Positions 1 through 8,906 are shown, counted from the stretch's first letter. The stretch is DNA of 10,000 nucleotides from Desulfarculus sp. (GCA_020216805.1 JAIWNN010000009.1:1-10000); one strand, 5' to 3'. Numbers and translations: made by a program. Notes: a model not told the origin generated them from the letters alone.

Positions 1-1
1 C

Positions 2-1419
<1,418 letters not shown>

Positions 1420-1429
<10 letters not shown>

Positions 1430-1442
1430 CCGCCCAATTTTT
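1420..1442 (+). terminator. Rho-independent terminator overlapping the aspS stop
   Basis: GGCGG (1420-1424) pairs with CCGCC (1430-1434) around a 5-nt loop that contains the TAA stop codon. This is followed by CAA and five T residues (1438-1442). The stem is only 5 bp but entirely G-C, and the T-tract is well placed. It separates aspS from the promoter that starts 16 nt further on. Confidence 0.5.
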
Positions 1443-1457
1443 CTGCTTGCAAAGCGG

Positions 1458-1487
1458 TTGACAGTCAGTAAGATTCGTGCCTAGAAT
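1458..1487 (+). promoter_or_regulatory. Sigma70-type promoter for the LysM lipoprotein gene
   Basis: A perfect TTGACA (1458-1463) is followed after 18 nt by TAGAAT (1482-1487), which matches TATAAT at five of six positions. Transcription would start near 1494, leaving a leader of about 130 nt before the start codon at 1626. The leader holds a 6-bp hairpin, ACGGGG (1499-1504) with CCCCGT (1516-1521). I do not recognise it as a known riboswitch class. Confidence 0.7.
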
Positions 1488-1625
1488 TGACCCTGGAGAC
1501 GGGGATGATGTAAAGCCCCGTGCATGGAATGCGGCTGGTATCACGGAGCGAACGCAGGCCATTGAAGCGTCGTGCCGGGTTTTAGTTTTTTTGGTCCGAC
1601 GGTAACTGGGAAGGAGGGTTTCTTA

Positions 1626-2075
1626 ATGAGGAAGCTGGTGAAAGTGTTCCCCTGGATTGCCGTGGTGGTCGCGCTGGGCCTGCTCAGCGGATGCGCGGCG
1701 GTTTGCGGTACGGACGAGCAACCCAAGGTGGCTCCGCCCCCGCCGCCCAAGAAGTGGGAGGGCGCTCCCAAGCCGATGACCGAGGCCCCGGCCCCGGCCC
1801 CGGCCCTGCCCACCACCTACACGGTGGAGAAGTGCGACGACCTGTGGAGCATCGCCGCCAAGCCGCAGATCTACCAGGATCCGTTGCTGTGGCCCTGCAT
1901 CTTCAACGCCAACAAGGACAAGATCAAGAACGCCAACAAGCTGAAGGTGGGCATGGTCCTGTCCATTCCCCGGGACCTGACCGACGCGCAGAAGGCCGAG
2001 TGCCGCAAGCAAGCCGGCAAGTTCCCGAAGTACGTGGTTCCCAAGGGCGCCAAGCGTTACTGCCCGCCCAAGTAG
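1626..2075 (+). CDS. LysM-domain lipoprotein
   Basis: Probable envelope lipoprotein that binds peptidoglycan through a single LysM domain; its precise role is unknown. The ATG at 1626 is chosen over an upstream in-frame ATG at 1572. It follows AAGGAGGG at 1611-1618 and begins an intact type II signal peptide: basic MRK, a hydrophobic stretch at residues 7-20, and lipobox LSGC with Cys23 as the lipidated residue. The +2 residue is Ala, which under Lol rules suggests the outer membrane. A Pro/Ala-rich linker (about residues 35-63) leads to the LysM domain (about 64-115: YTVEKCDDLW, LLWPCIFNANKDKI, VGMVLSIP). A basic tail of about 30 residues follows. Five further cysteines (27, 70, 91, 126, 146) are unusual for a LysM protein; Cys70 is where Gly is normally found in the KGDSLW motif. 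The gene is monocistronic, with its own promoter and terminator. The assignment to lipoprotein plus LysM is firm. Confidence 0.9.
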   Translation: MRKLVKVFPWIAVVVALGLLSGCAAVCGTDEQPKVAPPPPPKKWEGAPKPMTEAPAPAPALPTTYTVEKCDDLWSIAAKPQIYQDPLLWPCIFNANKDKIKNANKLKVGMVLSIPRDLTDAQKAECRKQAGKFPKYVVPKGAKRYCPPK

Positions 2076-2139
2076 GAGCCAGCCGGGGATGGCACCGCCA
2101 CCCGCGGCGCCCTCCCCGAGTCGACCCAGCATGAATCGG

Positions 2140-2175
2140 GGAGGGGCACCCAGCCGGGTGCCCCTCCTTGATTTC
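2140..2175 (+). terminator. Strong hairpin terminator after the LysM lipoprotein gene
   Basis: A perfect 12-bp stem pairs 2140-2151 (GGAGGGGCACCC) with 2156-2167 (GGGTGCCCCTCC) around the loop AGCC. It is followed by TTGATTT. The T-tract is interrupted, but the stem is very stable and lies 65 nt after the stop codon. The 5' arm can also pair with an upstream segment (2110-2119); see findings. Confidence 0.75.
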
Positions 2176-2251
2176 GGCCAGTCCCTAGCTGGGCCATGCC
2201 GACTCGCCGTCCACTCCTATCCTCGGACCGCCCGATATCACCAAAGGCGGC

Positions 2252-2280
2252 CCGTGGCACCACGGCTCTTTAATTATAAG
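2252..2280 (+). promoter_or_regulatory. Palindrome plus AT-rich -10-like element upstream of the DRE-TIM/Cache gene
   Basis: A perfect inverted repeat, CCGTGG-CA-CCACGG (2252-2265), is followed 9 nt later by TATAAG (2275-2280) in the only AT-rich stretch of this 262-nt gap. No good -35 hexamer stands at the expected distance; the palindrome occupies that place. This arrangement fits an activator-dependent promoter or an operator, but it is inference from a single copy. A small hairpin (GCCTGG 2288-2293 with CCAGGC 2297-2302) follows in what would be the leader. Confidence 0.35.
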
Positions 2281-2337
2281 GCAATCCGCCTGGAACCCAG
2301 GCCGGCGCCCGCGCGCTGATACCCTTAGCCATGAAAG

Positions 2338-4179
2338 ATGAACGCCATGTCCAGATGGAATCCCCGACGCAGGCTCTTGGACCACGTCCATCAGGATCAA
2401 TTCGTGCGCCTGGAGCAGACCTCCGAGCCGCAATTGCTGCGCAACGTCTTCCCCTACACCGAGGTCTGCCGCATCGACTTCGACCATAAAATCCAGCCGC
2501 TGGAACCGGCGGAGGAGATGCAGATCACCGACACCACCTTCCGGGACGGCCAACAGGCCCGCCCGCCCTACAAGGTGGAGCAGATCGTCGCCTTATACGA
2601 CATGATGCACCGGCTTTCCGGCCCCAAGGGCATCCTGCGTCAATGCGAGTTCTTCCTCTACAGCCAGCGCGACCGCGAGGCGGTGGAGAAATGCCAGGCC
2701 CTGGGCCATCGCTTCCCGGAGATCACCGGCTGGGTCCGGGCCAACACCGAGGAGCTCAAGACGGTCAAGGAGATGGGGATCAAGGAGACCGGCATCCTCA
2801 CCTCGGTCAGCGACTACCACATCTTCCTCAAGCTGGGGCTGGACCGCCAGACCTGCCTGGACAAATACCTGGCCGTGGTCAAGGAGGCCCTGTCCATGGG
2901 CGTGGTGCCCCGCTGCCACATGGAGGACGTCACCCGGGCCGACATCTACGGCTTCGTGGTGCCGTTCGCCATCGAGCTGACCAAGCTGCGCGAGGAGTCG
3001 GGGGTTCCGATCAAGATCCGCCTGTGCGACACCATGGGTTACGGCGTCACCTACCCCGGCGCGGCCCTGCCCCGCTCGGTGCCCAAGCTGGTCCGCGCCA
3101 TGATCGATGACGCCGGTGTTCCGGGAAAACTTCTGGAATGGCACGGACATAACGATTTCTATAAGGTGCTGATCAACGCCACCACCGCCTGGCTCTACGG
3201 CTGCGGCTCGGTCAACGGCTCCCTGCTGGGCTTTGGCGAGCGCACCGGCAACACCCCGGTGGAGGCCCTGGTCATCGAGTACATCGCCCTGCGCGGCAAG
3301 GACGATGGCATGGACACCCGGGTCATCACCGAGATCGCCGAATACTTCGAAAAAGAGATCGGTTACCGCATCCCGCCGGCCACCCCCTTCGTGGGCCGCG
3401 ACTTCAACAGCACCAGCGCCGGCATCCACGCCGACGGTCTGATCAAGAACCCGGAGATCTACAACATCTTCGACACCGAACTGATCCTGGGCCGGCCCTA
3501 CACCATCGCCATCACCGACAAGTCCGGCGCGGCCGGCATCGCCCACTGGGTCAACCAGCGCCTCAAGCTGGCCGAGGAGCGCAAGGTGGACAAGCGCCAC
3601 CCCGGCGTGCAGAAGATCTACAAGTGGGTCAAGGAGCAGTACGACGGCGGCCGCCTGACCACCATCGGCAACACCGAGTTGGAGGTGGTGGCGCGTAAGT
3701 ACCTGCCGCAACTGTTCCTCTCGGAGTTCGACCGCTTGAAGGACCGGGCCAAGCAGTTGGCCATGAGCCTGGGCACCGAGCTGACCAGCCGCCCCGAGCT
3801 CAAGACCATGGCCCCGGCCTTGATCGAACCGCTGCTGGAGGATTTTTTGGAGAAGAACCCCTTCATCCAATTCCTCTACGTGGTCAACAACAATGGCTAC
3901 AAGATCACCCGCAACATCACCCATATCACCGACAAGGCCAAGTACGGCCGGGCCAGCCTGGAGGTGGACTTCAGCGACCGCGACTGGTTCGTGGAGCCAA
4001 TGAAGGACGGCAAGGTCCATGTCAGCGAGTTCTACACCAGCAGAATCACCGGCGCGCTGTGCATGACCGTCAGCGGCCCGGTGCGCGACGACGACGAGCA
4101 GATCATCGGCGTGCTGGGCGCGGATATCCGCTTCGAGGATCTGGCCAAGATGGACGCCGAGGATGGGGACAAGGAATGA
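2338..4179 (+). CDS. DRE-TIM (HMGL/LeuA-like) enzyme fused to a C-terminal Cache domain
   Basis: A cytoplasmic enzyme of the HMG-CoA lyase/isopropylmalate/homocitrate/citrate (Re) synthase superfamily, substrate unknown. The N-terminal 440 or so residues carry the family signatures. TDTTFRDGQQ (64-73) supplies the catalytic Arg69 and metal-binding Asp70. MEDVTR (195-200) and WHGHND (268-273) hold the HxH metal ligands, GFGERTGN (298-305) the glycine-rich loop, and GIHADGLIKNPEIY (362-375) the catalytic His364 of the Claisen-type synthases. Residues about 455-600 are a Cache (PDC) domain: FLYVVNNNGY (512-521), SDRDWF (546-551), TGALCMTVSGPV (571-582) and IIGVLGADI (589-597). There is no signal peptide or membrane helix, so this sensor-type domain is inside the cell. 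DGQQ rather than the DAHQ of 5S/OadA carboxyltransferases argues for a lyase or synthase. The start is uncertain: ATG 2338 or ATG 2347, neither with a strong ribosome-binding site. It sits upstream of biotin carrier and methylmalonyl-CoA genes, but the carrier has its own promoter. Re-citrate synthase is a guess only. Confidence 0.85.
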   Translation: MNAMSRWNPRRRLLDHVHQDQFVRLEQTSEPQLLRNVFPYTEVCRIDFDHKIQPLEPAEEMQITDTTFRDGQQARPPYKVEQIVALYDMMHRLSGPKGILRQCEFFLYSQRDREAVEKCQALGHRFPEITGWVRANTEELKTVKEMGIKETGILTSVSDYHIFLKLGLDRQTCLDKYLAVVKEALSMGVVPRCHMEDVTRADIYGFVVPFAIELTKLREESGVPIKIRLCDTMGYGVTYPGAALPRSVPKLVRAMIDDAGVPGKLLEWHGHNDFYKVLINATTAWLYGCGSVNGSLLGFGERTGNTPVEALVIEYIALRGKDDGMDTRVITEIAEYFEKEIGYRIPPATPFVGRDFNSTSAGIHADGLIKNPEIYNIFDTELILGRPYTIAITDKSGAAGIAHWVNQRLKLAEERKVDKRHPGVQKIYKWVKEQYDGGRLTTIGNTELEVVARKYLPQLFLSEFDRLKDRAKQLAMSLGTELTSRPELKTMAPALIEPLLEDFLEKNPFIQFLYVVNNNGYKITRNITHITDKAKYGRASLEVDFSDRDWFVEPMKDGKVHVSEFYTSRITGALCMTVSGPVRDDDEQIIGVLGADIRFEDLAKMDAEDGDKE

Positions 4180-4253
4180 CCGATCCCGAAGTCCCCGAGA
4201 GAATGCGACCGAGGGGCTCGGCCGCGTCTGGCCTAAATTGTGCCCCAAGGCTC

Positions 4254-4282
4254 TTGACAGGGTTGGTGGTCCGATTTATGCT
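4254..4282 (+). promoter_or_regulatory. Sigma70-type promoter for the biotin carrier gene
   Basis: TTGACA (4254-4259), a 17-nt spacer, and TATGCT (4277-4282). The -35 is perfect, the spacer optimal, and the -10 keeps the key TA...T positions. The predicted start near 4289 gives a leader of about 80 nt to the TTG codon at 4368. It means the carrier can be expressed independently of the upstream DRE-TIM/Cache gene, after which I see no convincing terminator. Confidence 0.7.
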
Positions 4283-4367
4283 GCCAAGGCATTTGGGAGT
4301 GTGAAATACCTAGCGCCGGCGGAGGGTTGCCCCTGCGGTCCGGCCCGTCAAAGAGGAGGAAAAAGTC

Positions 4368-4580
4368 TTGGCCGAAATCAAAGCACCCATGGGCGGTAAG
4401 GTTATCAAGATCTCGGTGAACGTGGGCGACAGCATCTCCGAGGACGACGAGGTGGCCGTGCTGGAGGCCATGAAGATGGAAATGCCCATCCTGTGCGAGG
4501 AGGATGGCACCGTGGCCGAGATCAAGGTCAGCCCTGGCCAGACCGTCGAGGCCGAGCAGGTGTTGCTGGTCCTGAAGTAA
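4368..4580 (+). CDS. Biotin carboxyl carrier protein (free-standing biotinyl domain)
   Basis: A 70-aa biotin carrier that would shuttle a carboxyl group between partner enzyme sites. It is a single biotinyl/lipoyl domain: N-terminal half KAPMGGKVIKISVNVGD, the biotinylation motif EAMKMEM with Lys36 as the acceptor, and C-terminal half GTVAEIKVSPGQTVEAEQVL. The AMKM motif marks biotin rather than lipoate. The size matches the carriers of Propionibacterium transcarboxylase (1.3S) and Na+-pumping decarboxylases minus their linker regions. The TTG start is chosen because a strong GAGGAGG (4353-4359) lies 8 nt upstream and the domain begins right there; the next in-frame ATG (4389) would cut off the first strand. 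It has its own promoter (4254-4282) and terminator (4609-4653). The likely partner is the carboxyltransferase at 4918. No biotin carboxylase is encoded in the window. Confidence 0.92.
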   Translation: MAEIKAPMGGKVIKISVNVGDSISEDDEVAVLEAMKMEMPILCEEDGTVAEIKVSPGQTVEAEQVLLVLK

Positions 4581-4608
4581 CCACTTCCGATCGTCACCAT
4601 GGCGTTCT

Positions 4609-4653
4609 GCCGTGGGCCGCGGAGGGAGTCATCCCGCGCGGCCCACGGCTTTT
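4609..4653 (+). terminator. Rho-independent terminator after the biotin carrier gene
   Basis: A perfect 12-bp stem, GCCGTGGGCCGC (4609-4620) with GCGGCCCACGGC (4638-4649), is followed directly by TTTT (4650-4653). It lies 28 nt past the stop codon. The 17-nt loop can fold further (GGG/CCC). This is a textbook terminator and makes the carrier a monocistronic unit. Confidence 0.85.
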
Positions 4654-4917
4654 GGGCCCGGGGTGTTTTTCCCCGCCCGTCCGGCGCTGCACTGGGGTCT
4701 TATCTCCATAGCATCAAATGTGTTATAAACGACAGACGTGGTCGCCGCGGTGGGGCTTGGCGGCCGCATCTCCCGTGAATCCTGGCCTGAGTTTGGAACC
4801 CGGAGGTTAGGGGGCGCCAGCGCTCCCCGGCTGGCCCCGACCCGCGCCCCGGCCCGGTCGGCGCATCCGCAAACGCCCGGACCTTGCCCCTCGGCGTCCG
4901 GGCCCAGGGAGGCAGGC
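4654..4917 (+). promoter_or_regulatory. Promoter region and structured leader of the carboxyltransferase gene
   Basis: The space between the carrier stop and the carboxyltransferase start is 337 nt (4581-4917), and this is its gene-free remainder after the terminator. A -10-like TATAAA (4724-4729) stands in the one AT-rich patch, without a convincing -35. A start near 4736 would leave a leader of about 180 nt. Just before the ribosome-binding site is an 8-bp hairpin, GCCCGGAC (4875-4882) with GTCCGGGC (4896-4903), ending 3 nt before GGGAGG (4907-4912). A further CGGGG/CCCCG hairpin lies right after the preceding terminator. I saw no B12-box sequence and recognise no known riboswitch. Confidence 0.35.
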
Positions 4918-6480
4918 ATGAGCAAACAGCTCACCACGCGCGAAAAGTTGGAGCAGCTCAGGACCCTGAACCAGCAGGCGGACCTGGGTGGTGGCGAAAA
5001 GCGCATCGCGGCCCAGCACGAAAAGGGCAAGCTCACCGCGCGCGAACGTATCACCGCCCTGTTGGACGAGGGCAGCTTCGAGGAGCTGGACCGCTTCGTG
5101 GTCCACCGCTGTCACGAGTTTGGCATGGACAAGCAGAAGATCCTGGGCGATGGGGTGGTGACCGGGTATGGCACCATCGACAGCCGGCCGGTCTTCGTCT
5201 TCAGCCAGGATTTCACCGTCTTCGGCGGATCGCTCTCCGGCCCCTTCGGCGAGAAGGTCTGCAAGGTCATGGATCTCGCGGTCAAGGCCGGCGCGCCGGT
5301 GATCGGCCTCAACGACTCCGGCGGCGCGCGCATCCAGGAGGGCGTCATCTCCCTGGGCTCCTACGGCGAGATCTTCCGGCGCAACGTGCTCTCCAGCGGC
5401 GTGGTGCCCCAGATCAGCGCCATCATGGGCCCCTGCGCCGGAGGCGCGGTCTATTCGCCGGCCATCACCGACTTCATCTTCATGGTCGACCAGACCAGCT
5501 ACATGCACATCACCGGTCCCCAGGTCATCAAGACCGTCACCGGCGAGGAGGTCACCAGCGAGACCCTGGGCGGGGCCAAGATCCACAACCAGCGCTCCGG
5601 CGTGGCCCAGTTCATCGCCAAGAACGACCAGGAGTGCCTGGCCGACATCCGCAAGCTGTTGAGCTACCTGCCCTCCAACTGGGAGCAGCGCCCGCCGGAG
5701 AAGCTCTCCGCCGACAGCGCCGAGCGCACCAACCCCGAGCTCAACGAGTTCATCCCCGACAACTCCAAGGCCCCCTACGACATGAAGAAGCTGATCAAGA
5801 CCGTGGTGGACACCGGCAGCTTCTTCGAGGTGGCCAAGCACTTCGCCAAAAACATGATCACCGCCTTCGCCCGCATGGGCGGCATGGTGGTGGGCGTCGT
5901 GGCCAACAACCCCATGTTCCTGGCCGGTTGCCTGGATATCGACGCCAGCCGCAAGTGCGCCCGTTTCGTGCGCTTCTGCGACGCCTTCAACATCCCGGTG
6001 GTCACCTTCGTGGACGTGCCCGGCTTCCTGCCCGGCATCCAGCAGGAATACGGCGGCATCATCACCCACGGCTCCAAGGTCATCTACGCCTACTGCGAGG
6101 CCACGGTGCCCCTGATCACGGTCATCACCCGCAAGGCCTACGGCGGGGCCTACGACGTGATGGGCTCCAAACACCACGGCGCGGACGTCAACTTCGCCTA
6201 CCCCACCGCCGAGATCGCGGTGATGGGCCCCGAGGGCGCGGTCAACATCATCTTCCGCAAGGAGATCGACCAGGCCGAGGACAAGCAGGCGGCCTACCTG
6301 GATCTGGTGGACCAGTACCGGGCCCGCATCGCCAGCCCCTACCGCGCCGCCGAACTGGGCTACATCGACGAGATCATCGAGCCCCAGGACACCCGACGCA
6401 AGATCATCCGGGCCCTGACCGCGCTCAAGAACAAGCGCACCTTCCGCCCGGTGCGCCGCCACGGCAACGTTCCCCTGTAG
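4918..6480 (+). CDS. Methylmalonyl-CoA/propionyl-CoA carboxyltransferase subunit (MmdA/PccB family)
   Basis: Transfers a carboxyl group between (S)-methylmalonyl-CoA/propionyl-CoA and biotin on a carrier protein. It acts as a decarboxylase alpha subunit, the 12S subunit of transcarboxylase, or the beta subunit of propionyl-CoA carboxylase. The 520 aa match the family's usual 510-530. The N-lobe has SGGARIQEGV (134-143) and GPCAGGAVYSPA (171-182). The C-lobe has DVPGFLPG (366-373) and RKAYGGAYDVM (405-415), the paired oxyanion-hole glycines of crotonase-fold carboxyltransferases. Asp413 in AYDVM is, as I recall, Ile in acetyl-CoA enzymes, so it fits a propionyl-CoA substrate. ATG 4918 is chosen over an in-frame GTG at 4738. 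GGGAGG (4907-4912) precedes it at 5 nt and homologous sequence starts there; the upstream extension is Pro/Arg/Ala-rich leader. It is followed after 57 nt by the mutase large subunit, presumably in one transcript. Family assignment is firm; which of the three complexes it serves is not decided. Confidence 0.93.
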   Translation: MSKQLTTREKLEQLRTLNQQADLGGGEKRIAAQHEKGKLTARERITALLDEGSFEELDRFVVHRCHEFGMDKQKILGDGVVTGYGTIDSRPVFVFSQDFTVFGGSLSGPFGEKVCKVMDLAVKAGAPVIGLNDSGGARIQEGVISLGSYGEIFRRNVLSSGVVPQISAIMGPCAGGAVYSPAITDFIFMVDQTSYMHITGPQVIKTVTGEEVTSETLGGAKIHNQRSGVAQFIAKNDQECLADIRKLLSYLPSNWEQRPPEKLSADSAERTNPELNEFIPDNSKAPYDMKKLIKTVVDTGSFFEVAKHFAKNMITAFARMGGMVVGVVANNPMFLAGCLDIDASRKCARFVRFCDAFNIPVVTFVDVPGFLPGIQQEYGGIITHGSKVIYAYCEATVPLITVITRKAYGGAYDVMGSKHHGADVNFAYPTAEIAVMGPEGAVNIIFRKEIDQAEDKQAAYLDLVDQYRARIASPYRAAELGYIDEIIEPQDTRRKIIRALTALKNKRTFRPVRRHGNVPL

Positions 6481-6508
6481 ACCGGCCCACCCCCAACCAG
6501 CCAACCAA

Positions 6509-6524
6509 CTCCCCCCGCGGGGAG
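6509..6524 (+). promoter_or_regulatory. Small hairpin abutting the mutase ribosome-binding site
   Basis: CTCCCC (6509-6514) pairs with GGGGAG (6519-6524) around CCGC, ending two bases before AAGGAGGG (6526-6533). There is no T-tract, so it is not a terminator. It may protect the intercistronic mRNA or affect ribosome loading; this is inference only. Confidence 0.3.
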
Positions 6525-6537
6525 CAAGGAGGGACCG

Positions 6538-8193
<1,656 letters not shown>

Positions 8194-8202
8194 GAGAAGA
8201 GA

Positions 8203-8259
8203 GTGGGGGAATCCTTTTTGCTGCGCAAAAAGGGTTCCCCCACACCCCCTCCGAAAAAA
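8203..8259 (-). repeat. Palindromic dispersed repeat, copy 1 (reverse orientation)
   Basis: Core stem of 19 bp: 8203-8221 (GTGGGGGAATCCTTTTTGC) with 8225-8243, loop TGC, one T-G wobble. Next to it, 8244-8259 is the reverse complement of the conserved flank T6-CGGAGGGGGT that precedes the stem in copies 2 and 3. This copy therefore points the other way. It begins 9 nt after the mutase large-subunit stop. Confidence 0.85.
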
Positions 8260-8262
8260 GCG

Positions 8263-8285
8263 CGCGATGCGCTGCGCGCATCGCG
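8263..8285 (+). repeat. GC-rich hairpin between repeat copies 1 and 2
   Basis: CGCGATGCGC (8263-8272) pairs perfectly with GCGCATCGCG (8276-8285) around TGC. It adjoins repeat copy 1 but does not share its sequence. It has no T-tract. Confidence 0.7.
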
Positions 8286-8341
8286 GCTGGGGGGTGGGTG
8301 GAGAGGGAAGCAATGCCGGGCCAGTTGAAAAGCCCGTAAAG

Positions 8342-8397
8342 TTTTTTGGGAGGGGGGTCCGGGGGGGCCCTTTTGTTCACAAAAGGGTCCCCCCCGG
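8342..8397 (+). repeat. Palindromic dispersed repeat, copy 2
   Basis: Flank T6-GGGAGGGGGGT (8342-8358), then a stem with 5' arm 8359-8375 (CCGGGGGGGCCCTTTTG) and 3' arm 8380-8397, 17 bp with a single bulged T at 8388, loop TTCA. It ends 13 nt before the ribosome-binding site of the B12-binding subunit gene. Confidence 0.85.
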
Positions 8398-8422
8398 CCG
8401 CCGCCCCCAAAGGAGGTTCCAG

Positions 8423-8821
8423 ATGCGCAAGATACGCGTATTGGCGGCCAAGCCGGGGTTGGATGGTCACGACCGGGGGATCAAGGTGATCGCGGCGGCG
8501 TTGCGCGACGCGGGCATGGAGGTGATCTACACCGGGCTGCGCCAGACGCCGGAGCAGATCGTGGCCGCGGCGGAACAGGAGGACGTGGACGTGATCGCCC
8601 TGAGCGTGCTTTCCGGGGCGCACGACTACCTGTTCCCCAAGGTGATGGAGCTGATGCGGGCCAAGGGTTTGGACGACGTGCTGGTGATCGGCGGCGGCAT
8701 CATCCCGGAGGAGGACATCCCGGGTCTGAAATCGGTCGGCATCGCCGAGGTCTTCGGCCCGGGCACCGCCACCACGGCCATCGTGGACTACATCACCGCC
8801 AACCTGAAACGCCAGGTTTAG
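8423..8821 (+). CDS. Methylmalonyl-CoA mutase, small (B12-binding) subunit
   Basis: The 132-aa cobalamin-binding partner of the large subunit; it holds adenosylcobalamin base-off with a histidine ligand. The DxHxxG motif is Asp14-Gly15-His16-Asp17-Arg18-Gly19 in [10 protein letters not shown], with His16 as the cobalt ligand. LSVLSGAH and [11 protein letters not shown] supply the other cofactor-tail contacts of the flavodoxin-like fold. Length is normal for stand-alone subunits of the split mutase. ATG 8423 is chosen over upstream in-frame starts because AGGAGG (8411-8416) lies 6 nt before it and the fold starts at [12 protein letters not shown]. Codon use differs from the large subunit: by hand count Ala is GCG in 8 of 16 codons here against about 9 of 69 there, and TTG and GGG are commoner. 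It is bracketed by palindromic repeats (copies 1 and 2 upstream, 3 downstream). Isobutyryl-CoA mutase small subunits look similar, but the partner next door settles it. Confidence 0.95.
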   Translation: MRKIRVLAAKPGLDGHDRGIKVIAAALRDAGMEVIYTGLRQTPEQIVAAAEQEDVDVIALSVLSGAHDYLFPKVMELMRAKGLDDVLVIGGGIIPEEDIPGLKSVGIAEVFGPGTATTAIVDYITANLKRQV

Positions 8822-8830
8822 CCTCTCGCC

Positions 8831-8886
8831 TTTTTGGGAGGGGGTGCGGGGGAACCCTTTTTCGGCACGAAAAAGGGTTCCCCCGC
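8831..8886 (+). repeat. Palindromic dispersed repeat, copy 3
   Basis: Flank T5-GGGAGGGGGT (8831-8845), then a perfect 18-bp stem, 8846-8863 (GCGGGGGAACCCTTTTTC) with 8869-8886, loop GGCAC. It lies in the 85-nt gap between the convergent mutase and ior genes, 9 nt after the mutase stop and 20 nt from the iorB stop. There it may also act as a two-way transcription barrier, although the T-run lies inside the stem and not after it. Confidence 0.88.
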
Positions 8887-8906
8887 AATTACTTTCTTCC
8901 CTCTCC

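Noticed and set aside
1494..1625. The lipoprotein leader as a c-di-GMP (GEMM) or other known riboswitch.
   Set aside because: It has a GTAAAGCC stretch reminiscent of GEMM, but I could not find the paired GGGCAAACC-type half or the conserved stems.
2338..4179. Naming the DRE-TIM/Cache protein as transcarboxylase 5S, pyruvate carboxylase or leuA.
   Set aside because: The motifs favour a Claisen-type synthase, the regulatory C-terminal domain is not the LeuA dimer domain, and sequence reading alone cannot fix the substrate, so no gene symbol is given.
4176..4304. A 42-codon frame whose ATG overlaps the stop of the DRE-TIM/Cache gene (ATGA).
   Set aside because: The product is unremarkable and Arg-rich, and the frame runs through the strong promoter at 4254-4282. 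The overlap alone is not enough support.
4581..4917. Cobalamin riboswitch or biotin (BirA) operator before the carboxyltransferase or carrier genes.
   Set aside because: No B12-box-like GCCACTG and no TTGTAAAC/GTTTACAA-type pair was seen here or before 4368.
4738..4917. An in-frame GTG at 4738 extending the carboxyltransferase by 60 residues.
   Set aside because: There is no ribosome-binding site, the extension is Pro/Arg/Ala-rich and unlike the family, and ATG 4918 has GGGAGG at good spacing.
8203..8886. The three palindromic repeats as a CRISPR array or IS ends.
   Set aside because: Spacing is irregular, one copy is inverted, a gene lies between copies 2 and 3, and no transposase frame or target duplication is visible.
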